Shown: positions 29,319-41,849 of the stretch, piece by piece
Layout: every line of letters starts with the position of its first letter
How positions within the stretch are numbered: position 1 is the first letter of the stretch
Assembly: GCF_022458985.1 (NCBI RefSeq)
Contig: NC_061782.1
Location: 13,285,672-13,349,671, forward strand
Reading direction: 5' to 3'
From: Mugil cephalus
Lineage: Eukaryota; Chordata; Actinopteri; Mugiliformes; Mugilidae
Length of the DNA stretch: 64,000 nucleotides
Notes under the pieces: model-generated
The model's input: the letters and a program-made list of their open reading frames with translations, nothing else
The model's database searches: none
Told to the model about the DNA's origin: nothing
Position numbers and translations under genes: made by a program

Positions 29319-32300
29319 AAAGAAAGAAAAAAGAAAGAAAAGGAAGTAACGGGATAAGTGTGGAAAAAGATGAAGTCGTAGCGTCATTCAGTGGGCTTGG
29401 GGCTTTGACTGGGTTGTACCAATGGTGGAGTCATCTTATAGGGAAAGGGGCCAGGTCATAAATTTCCCGTGCAGAAGACAGGTTGGCCCTGCAGTGAATT
29501 CTCTCAGCAGGTAGGCCGGTGCAGCCCTCAGACATCCAACCATGTTAAAAGCATTGTGATCCTAGCGGGAGATCGCCATTCCCAGAAAAATAATGGAGAA
29601 GAAGAGGGAAGAAAAATGAAGCCATCTTGATTGTTTAATATCCTATCGTCGAAGTGAAGAAGAAGAAAGGGGAAGAGAAGGACCATTATTCTTACAACTA
29701 ATGAGGGGCTCATTGTAAAATTGTTGTCAGAATTGTGCAGATGTGACTAGTTCACGAGCCCAGTAAGATTACCAATAAAGCGGGACTCAAGGATTGCCAA
29801 TATTCATTCTAGTAGCTGGTTCAAAGCAACAACAAAAACCATCCTGATTGATAACAAATGTTTGATAAATTCCTCCACAGTTTTTGCCCTTCACTGTAGG
29901 AACAATGATTTACTGTCCATGTCATTAGTATAAGCCCCCTCACCCCTGAGCTGCCTCGCCCTAATATAAAGTCTTTTTTATTAAGTCAATACATCTTATT
30001 TATGAGCTTGGCACATTGTAGCACTCTGTTTCACTCCTTTCGAACCAATTTTATTCAAGCAATAACGCTTTATTTTGCAGAGAAACTTGTTTAAATATTT
30101 TGACTGCCAGGATTTCGTATACTACCCATGAACAATCAAGTATAAATAACATGTGGACCGAGTTTTTTGCGGAACTTAACGTTGGGGCTGATCCACACAG
30201 TGTTGCGGGCTATTTTACTAACATACCTATGTATCAGAATATCAAGTTGCAGATCTCTCACCGGCCGACTGTCCCGCACAGAGAAGCGCACAGTTATGAT
30301 GGGGGTTGAGGGGAGCGCTGACACTGTCCTGAGTTACTGATAAAGGGCTAAGGTTACATGGCATTTTGCCCCCGCGTCTAACCACTCATCACCACTAAAC
30401 GCCTTTCATCTCAGCTAATAGCTCCCACGGGAAAGAGGTGCCATAGAGGCACTGGGTCTGGTACAGGAGAGTCCAGAGTCTGACAGGACTGGTCCAGTCG
30501 GATCTTTGTTATAGTGATTGAGGTCCTGACAATGAGAACCCGTAGATGTGCCGACGTGAAACGAAACAGAGAGACTCACAGGCAAAGGGTTAAAGTGCTG
30601 GTCCACGAGGTGCGTGTATCCATAGTCGAAGAACGAGTGGCGCAAGACAACATCAATTCCTTGCACAGCGGCCATCCCCAGAGTGTTCACCCACCTGGGA
30701 TGCATATGAACACAAACAAAGTTATCAGCGGTCCTGCGTGGCTTTGGTCGATGCACCAGAAACAAATAAATATATCACCTTCTCTTGGTGACTCCCTAAG
30801 AAACAACAGCACTTACAGAAAGCCAGCAGCGTACGTGTCAGAGAGATTATTGATGCCTCCTGCCCAGGCTGGCCCGAGTCCACTCAGCCACACCTTCTTA
30901 CCAGGAGTATGAGTGTTCACAACCTGCAATGAGTAATGGAAATGCTTCTGTTATGTGAAAAGCTTATTATTTTTCCGCTCATTTGTAGGCGTGCTCCGTG
31001 TAATGAGGCCAAGGAATTTATTTCGTTGGCCACACATTGGTATATGCTGATTATGATACCAACAGTGTATAAGATGACATTCGCTAGAGGGAGAGGTCAG
31101 TGTTCATGTGCATAAATATTATGTTGCTCATTTGTAGTCTGACTCATACAGTTCTATTTATTTTTCCATTCAGTAATTATTTGTATGTTATTGCTTTTCT
31201 AATTTCTTTTACGTTTACATTTAACTTACATATTGAACTCTATACGTGTTCCCATTAAAAGGTGTTTTACGAATGAGCTGTCTCGTCTTGCGATATCCAA
31301 TAATTCTCGTCACGCAAGACTTCACTTTGAGGAAATGGACTTCACATGACCCCCTACGTCATCTCCAGTGACGCCAGTGACGGTTAATTGCAGAAAAAGT
31401 GTTTCCATTGAACTTTCACGATGAACTCTCATATCGATACGTCTGTAAAAGCACCTCAGGAGAACGTAAGTGTTTCAGTGACACCTTTTTTGAAATGTAG
31501 CCGTTTCCATTACCAGTGTTTTTATTGCGATATTTGGATTTAGAGCATTTCAAGGGGTAATGGAAACGCAGCAATTGTTTTTTTATACTTATTTCAAAAT
31601 TCTGTGGGCAGAAGGATCCATAACTTGGCAAACGCTAAAGAAACACAAAATATGTTGTGAATAAAATGAATTATTTCTTCATATCCTTCTTCGAGGTGGT
31701 GTGGAAATCTAAACTGATAAAAGCTGTTTAATATGGAGAAGTACCAGAACATCACCACTAAAATATGACCCTTTGTGTAACCGAGTGAACCTAATTCTGT
31801 CCCTACACAACAGATCTACACAGAATCTACCATCACTACATAAACTGATAATATTTTGAGTAGATGTCGATGATATTAAAGGTAACTTTAGTACCTTGGT
31901 GACTTTACTGATCTGCTCTGTCAGTGTGTCCAAAAGACGGGTCTTTAGGAAGTCCTCGGCTTTCTTCACTCTGCCATCCATGTAGTAGCTGCAACAAAAA
32001 TGCAAAGAAAAAACTGTGAGAGAAACACGCAAACGGTTAAAAAAATGAAAAATATACATTTTTCCATCAAACCAAAGGAAAAGAAACAACCTCATAAATA
32101 CAACACCACCTCAGACTCTTTATCGCTGTGGTTCATTGTGGGCTGAACTTTATAAATCTAAACCACTAAGTATAACATGTACTACTCAAGGTATCAATTC
32201 TCTGCAACAACTACGGCGAACAAGCACTGACATATTCAGTTATACTTAAGTCTGCAGATATAATCCAGTTCTATTTTAAAGCGGGGCTGCATAAGGAGGG

Positions 32301-35300
32301 AACTGAAAGCACTGACATTTCAGGCCGAGAGCGAACAATGCAGAGATCCATTTGTGGCGATGAGAGATAAAGACACAAAGGGAGATGAAAATGTGAGATG
32401 ATGTTAAGAGAGGATGATGAGAGAAAAACTTTATCGGGATAAGAAACAAAAGTCCTGAGGAGCATCATCCTGTGGGAAGAAAGAAATCCTCTCGAACAGG
32501 ATCCTCTGCAAGACTGCGAGAGAGCAACAACCACAGTCTCTAGTTCATGTTTGAGGTATCATGAAAAGACATTAAGATCTTATTTGCACTGCAGAAAAAA
32601 ACACTAAACACTGTACACAAAGTATGTCTTTAGTGGAGTCCTAGCTCAGAAGAAATCTGGGATTTTGAGAGCTGTTAGTTTACTACAAAAATCAAATTTG
32701 TTTCTAGGATGATTAGCAAACTGATGGTCATAGTCAAGTCTTTTCTATCTTCAGAATTACGAATAGAATTATGTTAAAGTTTCCTGTGTTAGTCCAGAGT
32801 TGACATGCATACGACACTAAATGCAAAGGATTAAATGGACAACTGTCTGTAAATAGGATGTAGGACAATCTTTTGTTTCTCATAAGCATTTACTGAATTA
32901 CGTCACCACCATAGTTGTGGAAAACTATATTTGAAAATATACAAACTGGTTTATTCATTCATTGCATGTGAGAAACACAAAATGTAACAGGCATAAGAGG
33001 TAAAATGATTCATGGGTATTCTGAATTTTGGAAAGTGAGGCATTTTGTAACACCAGATCAGCTCATTTGAGTTGGGCTAGAAGCCTGTGTGCCAATCGAG
33101 ATGTTTTTTTTTGTTTTTTTTTCCCTCCAAAACTGGAGAAAATCTCCAAGAAAACCATGATGATTGAAGCAATCACGTTACTAAAAAAAAATTCTGGTCG
33201 GAACATTTCTTAATCTTAAATTCAACAAAATTATAATGCAGACGATGCCAAGGAAGAATTGCAATAATAAGGGAAGAAGACAAAAAGAGGATATAATCAT
33301 AACAAACCAGGGGAACATAAGATTCTAAAACAAATGTCAAACCTCTTCTCAACCTGTTTTGAAAAAGGCCGTGGACATGACAGATGGGTCAACAAAAATT
33401 CAGAGAACAGAGCTGAACAGATCCAGTTCATGTGGAGGGAAGAAGTGTTGCAATATGAACTTAAACCTCGCTGAAATGTTTCTCATAGTGTTGGAGAAGT
33501 CCCAAGCTTCTGGCCTCAAACTGTAAACAATGCACGGATTAAGTCATAGCTTTACACAAATTATTTGGTTATCCTGTCATCTTTCTAGAGAGCGCACGAT
33601 AATTCTTCAGTCCGGATCTCAAGGAGAAAAATTCCAGCTCATATATGGAAACAGAATAAATTCATGTAGCTACATTTTGCCCTATGAATTTTGGCTTGAA
33701 TATATAAAAGGTAATACATTTAACATTAACTTTATTGGTTACAGTCAAGTTTAGTTGGTCCATTGAAGCAGGGACCCACAGAATTAATCAATATGGAGAC
33801 AACTGTTCAGATCGTCTTAGTATCCACGATGACCTAAGCCCCTAAAACGGAACCAAGACTTTTTCTTTTGTTCGTTCAACCTTTGGCCAGATCCTGACCA
33901 GAATTTAATAAAAATGAAAAAAATGAACCTCACTGTGTTTCGAGACAAAGATCCACTGGGTCAGCTTGTTTTACACAGCTCGCTGTGAGTGCCAGCAGCA
34001 CCACATCAAAGACCAAACTATATTGCACTGTACTAACAAAGAAATATGGCGCAGACTAAAGACACAGATGTGATAAAATCAGACGGGGATGAATAGAAAC
34101 AGAGACGGAGAAGCATCTGCACCAAAAATGGAAAAATACTCACAATTAAAATGTTACAGTTAAATGTACAAAGATAAGAACAGTGGTCCTTTTTCGACCT
34201 GATGCTGAACAAGATAATGAACCCAGGACTCTTATTAATGGCTGCATTCTTTGCGCATGTATTGTGAAGAACATCCTCAGCTTGGATTCTCACATATTTT
34301 GCAATCAAACTAACAAATAGTGACTAAAGATTCAGTTCTATAGATACCTAGAACAGTTGACGTTCAATAACTGCACACGGAGCGCCCAGGAATGTACTTC
34401 TGGCACGGTGAGAAATTTGGGGTGAGGGAGGGGTAGCAAAGTAAGTAGATGTGTTCCTTGATCTGGACCAGAAGGTAATCAATCATTAGTAACGACTGAA
34501 GGATATGTAGCTTCCCTCACAAGCACTATAGCTAAATTTACAGTCCCTCTGTGATTTTCCTACTAGAGGAGATCAAAAATCTTGAACTTCTCTTCAGCTA
34601 TAAATAAGGCACACACCAGATTCTCTGAGATGAGGAGCCACTGCCAAGGTGTACGTATGGCGTGTCTCTCTGGCTCCTTTAAAATGTCCCACTGCAACTG
34701 AAAATTGCAAATAAAAATGTACGTAAAATGCTTTAACGATTAAAATATCTCTTTAAGGGCACACCGTTTAGCCTGAGAAGCAATCGGTTTCAAACGCAAA
34801 GGTTGTTAAGTGCATCTTTCATTATTGCGGAGTTTAACAGGAGGGGTGCTTGTTTGCTTCACACTCAAAACGTTCGTAGCACTAACACCCCGCTGCTGGA
34901 ACAATTAGGCGCACATTATGTGCTTTGCTCAGGGGCATCCAAACAGCAACTCCTGTGGAAAAGGGCAAATTTGTCCCGTTCCCCTTTCTCGCTCGTATTT
35001 TCACAGACCTGGCAGCCGATCATCCATGAACGGACGGATGGATGGATAAATCGCTCGCCATGAAGCAGCCCCCGTTGGTAAAGCAGTTCACCAGAAGTAA
35101 AGTCAGAGGGGCTGTGCGCAGTTAAGTTCTTGGCGAAAAGAACACGACCTGGTGCAGATGTGGAAACGTCTGAACGAATAAAACCGAGCCTCCTGCACGG
35201 GACGCAAGCCGACGGTGGTGAGTGAGAACATTTGCTGTTTGGATCACCAGGTGTGTAAATCACCTGTTTAACTTAGAAAATATGCTGTTCAAGGTTTAAG

Positions 35301-38300
35301 TGTTCTAAAAAATAGAAAAAAGGATCAGTCAAAAAAATGGTGCAGAAAGAGAAATATCGGAAGAAAGAGACGGAGAATGACAACACATTTTCATGATGTT
35401 TTTAGGGGAATCCAGAAAACGGAAGAGCTGTAACCGAGACAAGATGCTGCAAATGGGAAACTACAATGTTGTGGAAAAAAAATGTCATAATATAATCCAA
35501 GCCATACATCAGTGTTTCAGGATCTAATGGTACACAATTCATTTACAACATAACCGACCTGGTCGCTCTGCACGAGCTCCAGGAGAACACCTCCGACCGT
35601 GAGCCGCAGACTCTGAGCCTAGCGCTCTCCAAAGCGCTTTATGAGTGCTGCCTTTCTTACCTAGTACACCTCATTCAAAAAAAAAAAAAACCTGAGACAG
35701 CTGTAGTGAGGTAAAAGCTATACCGTAGACGTGTTAATGAGTGGTCTCCACTTTTACGAGGTTGGCTTCTTTTTGTAGAGGTCAGAGTTTCTGTCACGCA
35801 GCCTGGTTAGACTGGAATCCGGACCTGTAGTGTAAAACGGGCTAATTGACGGAGGGAATGAGCCAGAGCATATGGTTTGATTTTAACAGTGTGGGTGGTG
35901 TTTTTCTAAGTCTTACTGACAGCCCTTCCACCTTCCGTTTCTTCTAATTTCTCCTAATTAGATCTGACCTTCACCTTAATGACTTGTGCGAGGTTAGTGT
36001 GACAGTGAGTGTGTCTTTTTGACCACGTTGTGCGTATGCGTGTAAAGAGATAAAACGTGGGGGGGTGGGGGGGAGTTCAGAACGATTGATCTATTTGTAT
36101 GCATTCCTACAGTATGTGCAATAGACAAGTGGCAGGTGTTACTAATTTAACACACACACACTCTTCTCAGGCTCCTTTTCCTGTTGTTCCATGTGGAGGA
36201 TAAACACACTTCTCATTGCACATTGCGCATCAGTTCCGTCTCAGTAACAGTGTTAATAACGGTGCAAAAACGCATCGTGGGCCTGTGATGTTAGATTTGT
36301 AGCGAGTCAAGTGTGTAGTCTATGCAATAGGTGGATTCTGGGATAAAATATTAAAATAGAAAAAAAAGGGTAAAATACCTACTGTTGCCACGTAACTGCA
36401 TCCACAACAGAGCCAGCGTTCTTCATGAACCTGCAAGTCAAGAAAACACAGATATATCATCCTGGTCATTCATATCGTACTAACACTTGACAATCAGCTT
36501 GGCCTCATGTGGCAACAATGCAGGGAACATTTAGAGCCGACAGTGTGCAACACACGCTGTCAACGTATCCCCATTTACCCCAAAGTATGCGGTAAATGAA
36601 AGCAAAGACGAATACACCAAGAAGTGTTGTGTGGCAGGTTCATGTTCAAACAGGAAACGCAAAACGTGTCACACAGTTCGCCCCAAAGCAAAAATAACTC
36701 CACTCAGTCTTTAGGGTGGCAGACGTGTACAACAATAGAAATAATTGATGTCGTTGTGTTAATCCGAGTGTAATGTAAGTCTGGATCTAATAGCCTGCCT
36801 GTGGCTATTGAGGTTGTAAATATTAAAGAGGATAACAAATAGCGTGATTTGGTTCTGGACGTTTTTTCGCTGCAGTTTAAATACAAGCATCATTCTGGAT
36901 GCGGTTTATATAAATGTGCGGTGTCGAGGAAACATTAAATGGTTTACACTGGGACAGAATTTGAGCAAAAGTTTACTTTTTCTTTTCATTTACTGTTGAG
37001 TTAATATTATAAACTGCACTACTATACCGCATTAAAAAATGAGAGCACAAGTTTGGTGAAACAGTAAATATCTCTGGAGCTGTTTATGCAGCTTGAAGAG
37101 TTTGCTTTCAGTTAGTTCAAAACAAACATCTCTCGGGCATACGTGAAAAAAAAAAATGTTGTTAACCCGGTCTACCTTTTAATGGACTCATCCTGTAAAC
37201 ACACGCAACCAAACACAACCTACTGCTCTCCGCCTTCGGCCTTCTGAGCTTTCGCATCTGTGTGTGTTTCCTGGTCTACCTGATCCGAATCTCTCCATAT
37301 TTGGGGGTAACAGCTTGCCAGACGTGCCTAAATGTGTGTCTCTAAACATCATGTCACAGAAACACAACTTTCACCGCTTTGGCTTGTTTAGTCTGAGCGG
37401 CCCTGATATTTGGACTGTTGAGCAGCTCAGCGTCTAATTCATCTTATTTCCTGAGAGCAGTAGAGTAGTCGGGTTGTCAAACACAAGAGCCACCTCCTCG
37501 TAACAGTGTCAAACACACAAGCATCGCCCCGTAGTTATATGTGACACCCGTGACCTAAGGGTACATCCACCCCTTTACCCTTCATCCCTTCATCCCCTCA
37601 CTCCTCCTCCTCCTCCTCTTCCTATCATCGCTACTCTTCTACATCCTTCCTGTCGTCTCATACCACCGGTCATTCATCAGCCTGAGCCGGAAAGTACACA
37701 TACATACACTGGTGTGCACAAACACACCTGTATTTAGGAGTAAATTTGGACTGCGAGTCTCCTCCTAATGGTTTCACTGATGTAAGTAGTCCAAGTACGT
37801 AGCGGTCGGGAGACCCGTGTCGAATTATTCTTTCTCCGACGTCTTCCAACTACCTGTCAAAATGTGTGTATTTGTGAGAGGAGCCGGAGATTCAGGCGGA
37901 GATATACTGAGACGTTAAACTGTTAGTGTTCATGTATTTTAGCACACATTAAATTTCATTTCATGGACTGTATTTTGCTGTTCACTGTTTGTCTAGCTAC
38001 TTAAACCTAGAAGCATAAATCCTATCTCCGCGTCTTGTAACTGTCTCTGTAAAAAAAAAGAAAGCTGGTGTGACGGGCGGGTTGAGGATTGATTGCACTG
38101 TCCTTTCAGCCACCCAGAAGAGAGGGTAGTCATCTAAGTTTTATGGTTGGTACATAGGACCACCTCCAACATTTCTACTCAACAACCCAGAAGTGTAGAG
38201 CAGTGTGTGTAAAGTATTACCATTAGTGGTAGCATTTAAAAAAACACTCTAATATACTGTAGTTTTAAGCACATATATAATTATTGTGTGTTCAGGGACG

Positions 38301-41300
38301 TGTTTTTGTCAATAGGTTTAACTTGACTCTGGTTCTTGGCAAACACATGTGTTTTCAACCATTTGTCTCGATATATTTTTATCCAGGAAAAAAAAAAAGC
38401 AAATATCCTTCCTTAAGCTCACACTTTATTTAGATTGTCCAACACTGACTAAGCTGTGTATGTAGGTGTGATTTCCTGTCTGTGTTTGTTGTACAGGGCC
38501 ACTGATGTACTCATCTTAGTGTGTCCAAGTGTGTTTAAATTTCTGCAGACAGAAAAGCTCACAAAGGCGTAACTTTGTTGGAAGTGATGAATATGTTTTA
38601 GGGATGCGGTCATCTGTTTGGCTAAAAGAACTGAGAATGCGTTTCGTGCCTAAAATTTGTTTCAACAAACTAAGACGGACAGTAACACCCCAAAGTAGCC
38701 TGCGTGGACGCATCCAGTATTACTGCGCACGTCAGACTTACGGATAAAGCCATTAGTGTCGGGACGGACATGTTGGACACGGCTCAAAACAGTTCTGCTT
38801 GCTTTTTCACATTAAAAAAAAACATAAATGTACAATTACTCTTTCTCAGAATTCAGATTTGCCAGTTCAAGTTAAAGGTTTAGGGTCAACTTGTTGCATT
38901 ATTGGGGTATTTTTTTTTTTTGCGCATTCATGTGTACAATATATATTTTTTGGAAAGAAGGAAAAAACACAATTTTAATTCATTTTAAGTGTAAATGTGG
39001 AGAATATATACTCCTAGGAGGTTTTAAAGATCATAACAATTCACAGCAAAATGTATCTATTGCACTGATGTAGAGTGTCATTGGTCTTAAACCATCTGAT
39101 GTTGTGATTTTATGTTGCATGTGTATTAGTTTAATTTTTCATCTTCCAAACAAACAGCTTGTGATTGCATGTTTTTCATGGACAGAACAAACAGGAAACT
39201 TCTTCCTTGCACCTACAACACCGTACGACTATAATGTAACTATAGTGTTCACCTTAAAAAGTAAACTATTAGCGCATGCTGAATAATGAAATAACAGTTT
39301 TGTTGTAGTCTCTAAAGGGGACAGGCTACAGTTGTGAGAGAGCTGTTAAATAAGTGACCAGAGTCGAGATGAAACTAGCGCAGCTTCTGCGTGAAACCAG
39401 CAGGTGGGTTGTGTGCCGTCACGTTATCAATCAGATGACACTTTATTTAGGCTGACATGGTATAACTGAAGCCGAGACCCTGAAACCTGCAGAGTGGAAA
39501 TCCATAAACACTGAACATTACCACAATGTGTGTGTGTGTGTGTGTGCATTAAACACAGTAAAGCTGAGTAAAAGTCTCAAACTGCTGCAGCATACTTTCC
39601 ACTACCCCCCCCCCCCCCCCTCCCTTTTTTTTTTTTTTTTTTACCAGCACGACAGCCTAACAAGGAGTGGAATCGTGACCAATCATTGTTTTACTTGGAG
39701 ACTCACCCATCCAGCAGCAGGATGGCGTTCTTCCGGGGTCGTCCAGCATTGGGGCCGAAGAGGTGGCCTCGGTGGTAGTAGCGCACGGACTGCAGCAGCG
39801 TCCGCAGTTTGACGTAGTCCTGGGCCAACTGGGTGCTGTTCACCGCACGACCCACCATGCTGCGATATGCATTAGGCTCTGGGAACAGGAGATGCAGTAC
39901 AGTGAGCCTGAGAGATAGAGTTTATATAAGCAACAGTGGGGAGGTGGCAGATAATGTTGTTGTTGTTGTAGTCTGATCTAGCTCTCTTAGCGAGTATCCA
40001 ACAGCCAGTAGAAAAAGGGATAATTGGGCAATTCGCAGTAATACAGACAGATGGACTCGGTGTCAGGGGAATGCTTCAGGCACACAGGGTGGCCTTGCAG
40101 ATTCATTAAAGTGAAGGAGCTAGTTTCCCCAAAAGAAGGAAAACTAAACTTTTGCAGACCCACTGCTGTTTAACCAGTGCGCAATTTCTCAGGTTGTTTT
40201 CGTGCCGCAAAATAAAACCTTATGCTTTGTGCGTGCACATGTGTCTGAGCTGTATTCCTGAAAACTATGAGAATACTGTTAGGCAAATTTCAAAGGATCA
40301 CCTTCCCCTAGCTCAGTCTACACTGCCTGGATGATTTACTTAAAATTATTACTTTAGATACGGTTCGAGTCCTCGCTAAATTGTTCATATGGTCCAATCA
40401 GTAGATTTTGCATGGTACTTTCAGGCTTAGGCTGAAATAAAAGTTTCTATTGTGAGTTTTATTACGTATCAGATTAAATGAAAATATAAAGTAATGTGCA
40501 GCAGGCAGACACACTTCCTTTCACCACTGAATCAAAACACTTGTGTTAACCCTTGAACAGCTAGACTCACACGTACAGATCGCTATCGAACGGTACACTT
40601 ATAACCCATAACATGTACTTCCTGTTTGAGAACTTATCCTTCCTCCAAGTCAAAACCCTTAACCGACACTGAGCATTAGAAATGACATATGGTATAATTA
40701 TAAACTGTATTCATTTAGTATTTTGAAGTATAAAGGTTTCCAGTAAGCAACAGACAAAAGTCAAGTTTAATTGTGATGTTGGAAGTGTTTGGGGAACAGA
40801 TAAGAGTTGGTTGAATGTTTACGTTTAGTTACTTTTCTATTGGGTCTTTCCTGGTTTGTTCCAGGTCTAACTCTCCCTCCTTTCTACTTTTCTGATATAT
40901 GTTGACAGCACAACTTTACACGTTTAGATCCTTAAGTATCCCACCATGCCGTTAGGAGGCATCCTGGCCACATTTATCCTGCAGCATGACCCCAAACACA
41001 CACACAATCATAAAGAAGTATATTTAGCAACGAGAACAAGGAGTCCTCAAACAGGCTGCATCGCCCCTACAAAGCCCTAAACTCAGCATCGTGGACTCAG
41101 TCTGGGATTAAATGAAGAGTGAGACGACTCTGAGACTGTTTTACTCTTCTGTGATTTTTCCGAGATCCTCAGAACAACCCATCTCTGTGTGCACACAGTG
41201 TTTCCAACACAAAATGTTGCATCAAATATTTATTCGTGTCGGATTTTTTCTATTTACTGCACTTGGTATGATGTTAACTGATATACAACTCAACTCAACT

Positions 41301-41849
41301 TTCATGGCATTACTTTTGAACGTGCCCTGACAAGTGGCTAATTTACTGCAGTACTACACTCAAGGATACCTCTACTCATTTTACTTTCATGCGACATCAC
41401 TCCAGTGTTTCAGAGGAAAATGTTGCATTGTTTACTCCACTACACTTATCTGACGGCCGTTATCTGGAAACAGATCAGGAGGGACCATGATATGATGAAT
41501 AGTATAAAATACATAAATACTACTTAAAATATTTGCAAACCACAAATTATAACCTTGGCTTTCAGGAAAACCTGTTATATAACATGATGATGTAAATCAG
41601 TGTACACTATATCATAAAAGATCATGACCTCTCATAGCATGTAGCAGGGAGTATGTGGTATGACGCTGTACTGACCGTTGCCTAACTCCCAGGAGATGTT
41701 GTACTTCTTGCCAGCGCTATACTTCAGGAGGCTCAAGGTGGAGGACGTGTTCCAGGAGTTGTCAGGGTTTCTGTGCAACGCGTTGAGTCCCAGGATCAGG
41801 TGCAGACCAGCACAGTCGGCAAAGTTGTACAGTTTGTCTAAAGACCTGG
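22632..41849 (-). CDS. hpse2: Heparanase-2 (inactive heparanase), last nine coding exons
   Basis: Exons in transcript order: 41849-41676, 39878-39707, 36430-36383, 31988-31895, 30923-30817, 30694-30580, 27821-27676, 25599-25453 and 22794-22632 (TAA). All phases agree; 387 residues are encoded, against 592 in the full human protein. The first begins [20 protein letters not shown], then come [134 protein letters not shown] and the C-terminus [20 protein letters not shown]. This is the GH79 barrel and C-terminal beta domain. HPSE2 is secreted, binds heparan sulphate strongly without cleaving it, and antagonises heparanase; human loss causes urofacial syndrome. N-glycosylation sequons NTS, NIS, NST and NKT are visible. 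The glutamate matching the heparanase acid/base is kept (codon split by an intron), but the nucleophile position is Gly. The N-terminal ~205 residues were not found. Confidence 0.96.
23555..23694. mobile_element. Short inverted-repeat element (MITE-like)
   Basis: The left arm reads ATGTTGCCCACAAAGTTGGA from 23557, and the right arm reads TTCCAACTTCATGGGCAACA at 23671-23690. These are imperfect inverted repeats of about 30 bp enclosing roughly 80 bp of AT-rich DNA. No coding capacity. It may be a Tc1/mariner-type MITE, but the target duplication is unclear. Confidence 0.7.
25271..25310. repeat. Perfect 13-bp inverted repeat with 14-nt loop
   Basis: AGACCCAGGTTAC at 25271-25283 is mirrored exactly by GTAACCTGGGTCT at 25298-25310. 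It lies in the hpse2 last intron, about 140 nt from the exon 25599-25453. The function is unknown. Confidence 0.85.
25600..30579 (-). other. hpse2: hpse2 introns flanking exon 27821-27676
   Basis: No further exon is expected from the protein, because the neighbouring exons join directly in frame. The introns contain a purine-rich tract (29236-29347), a pyrimidine-rich block at 27264-27296, and several A/T runs. Possible conserved non-coding blocks around 27170-27420 and 28640-28760 are noted on base composition only. Confidence 0.6.
29236..29347. repeat. Homopurine tract with A32 run
   Basis: Apart from a few pyrimidines near 29259-29270, the plus strand is purine-only: a G-run at 29241-29250, A32 at 29285-29316, then GAAA repeats. 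Such tracts can form triplex DNA and are unstable in assemblies. Confidence 0.8.
31240..31575. mobile_element. Palindromic MITE-like relic
   Basis: CCGTTTCCATTACC (31501-31514) is inverted at 31555-31568 with one mismatch. Further copies or variants of the phrase TTCCCATTAAAAGG and GTTTCCATTGAAC lie at 31249 and 31401. This repeated TTTCCATT core in both orientations suggests nested fish MITE ends; the element's outer borders are uncertain. Confidence 0.5.
36057..36074. repeat. G7-T-G7 run
   Basis: Two runs of about seven G separated by one T, on the non-template strand of hpse2. It could fold as a G-quadruplex in DNA; on the hpse2 transcript it would be C-rich. Confidence 0.8.
36431..39706 (-). 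other. hpse2: hpse2 intron upstream of exon 36430-36383
   Basis: No exon expected or seen. The interval holds a CT-rich block at 37560-37640, an A-run near 38390, T-runs at 38910-38920, and the TG/C/T tract ending at 39642. Confidence 0.6.
39527..39642. repeat. (TG)n followed by C16 and T18 runs
   Basis: A short TG repeat at 39527-39546, then C16 at 39605-39620, TCCC and T18 at 39625-39642. This pyrimidine block lies 65 nt from the hpse2 exon 39878-39707, just inside the downstream intron. Confidence 0.85.
39879..41675 (-). other. hpse2: hpse2 intron with Tc1 transposase relic
   Basis: The flanking exons join in frame (the Glu codon is split G/AG), so no exon is missing. It holds the transposase remnant at 40960-41290. 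Confidence 0.7.
40960..41290 (+). pseudogene. Tc1/mariner transposase fragment
   Basis: The plus strand encodes ILQHDPKHT around 40976-41002, matching the second catalytic Asp region (D-x-DPKHT) of Tc1-like transposases. About 85 nt on, in another frame, comes LSIVDSVWD, then a stop, then MK, matching the SPDLNxIESVWDYMK block. The trailing part (CATCAAATATTTATTCGTG, then TTTACTGCACTTGG) resembles the 3' end of such elements. Frameshifts and the in-frame stop show it is dead. Confidence 0.65.

Larger units (their letters stand above)
30924..36382 (-). other. hpse2: hpse2 introns around exon 31988-31895
   Basis: Contains a MITE-like palindromic stretch (31240-31575) and a G7-T-G7 run (36057-36074). 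From 31989 to 36382 the protein alignment leaves no missing residues, so no exon is expected and I see none. Confidence 0.6.

Noticed and set aside
39527..39642. Minus-strand exon extension near the C/T runs
   Set aside because: The hpse2 exon ends cleanly at 39707 with GTGAGT; the runs are intronic.
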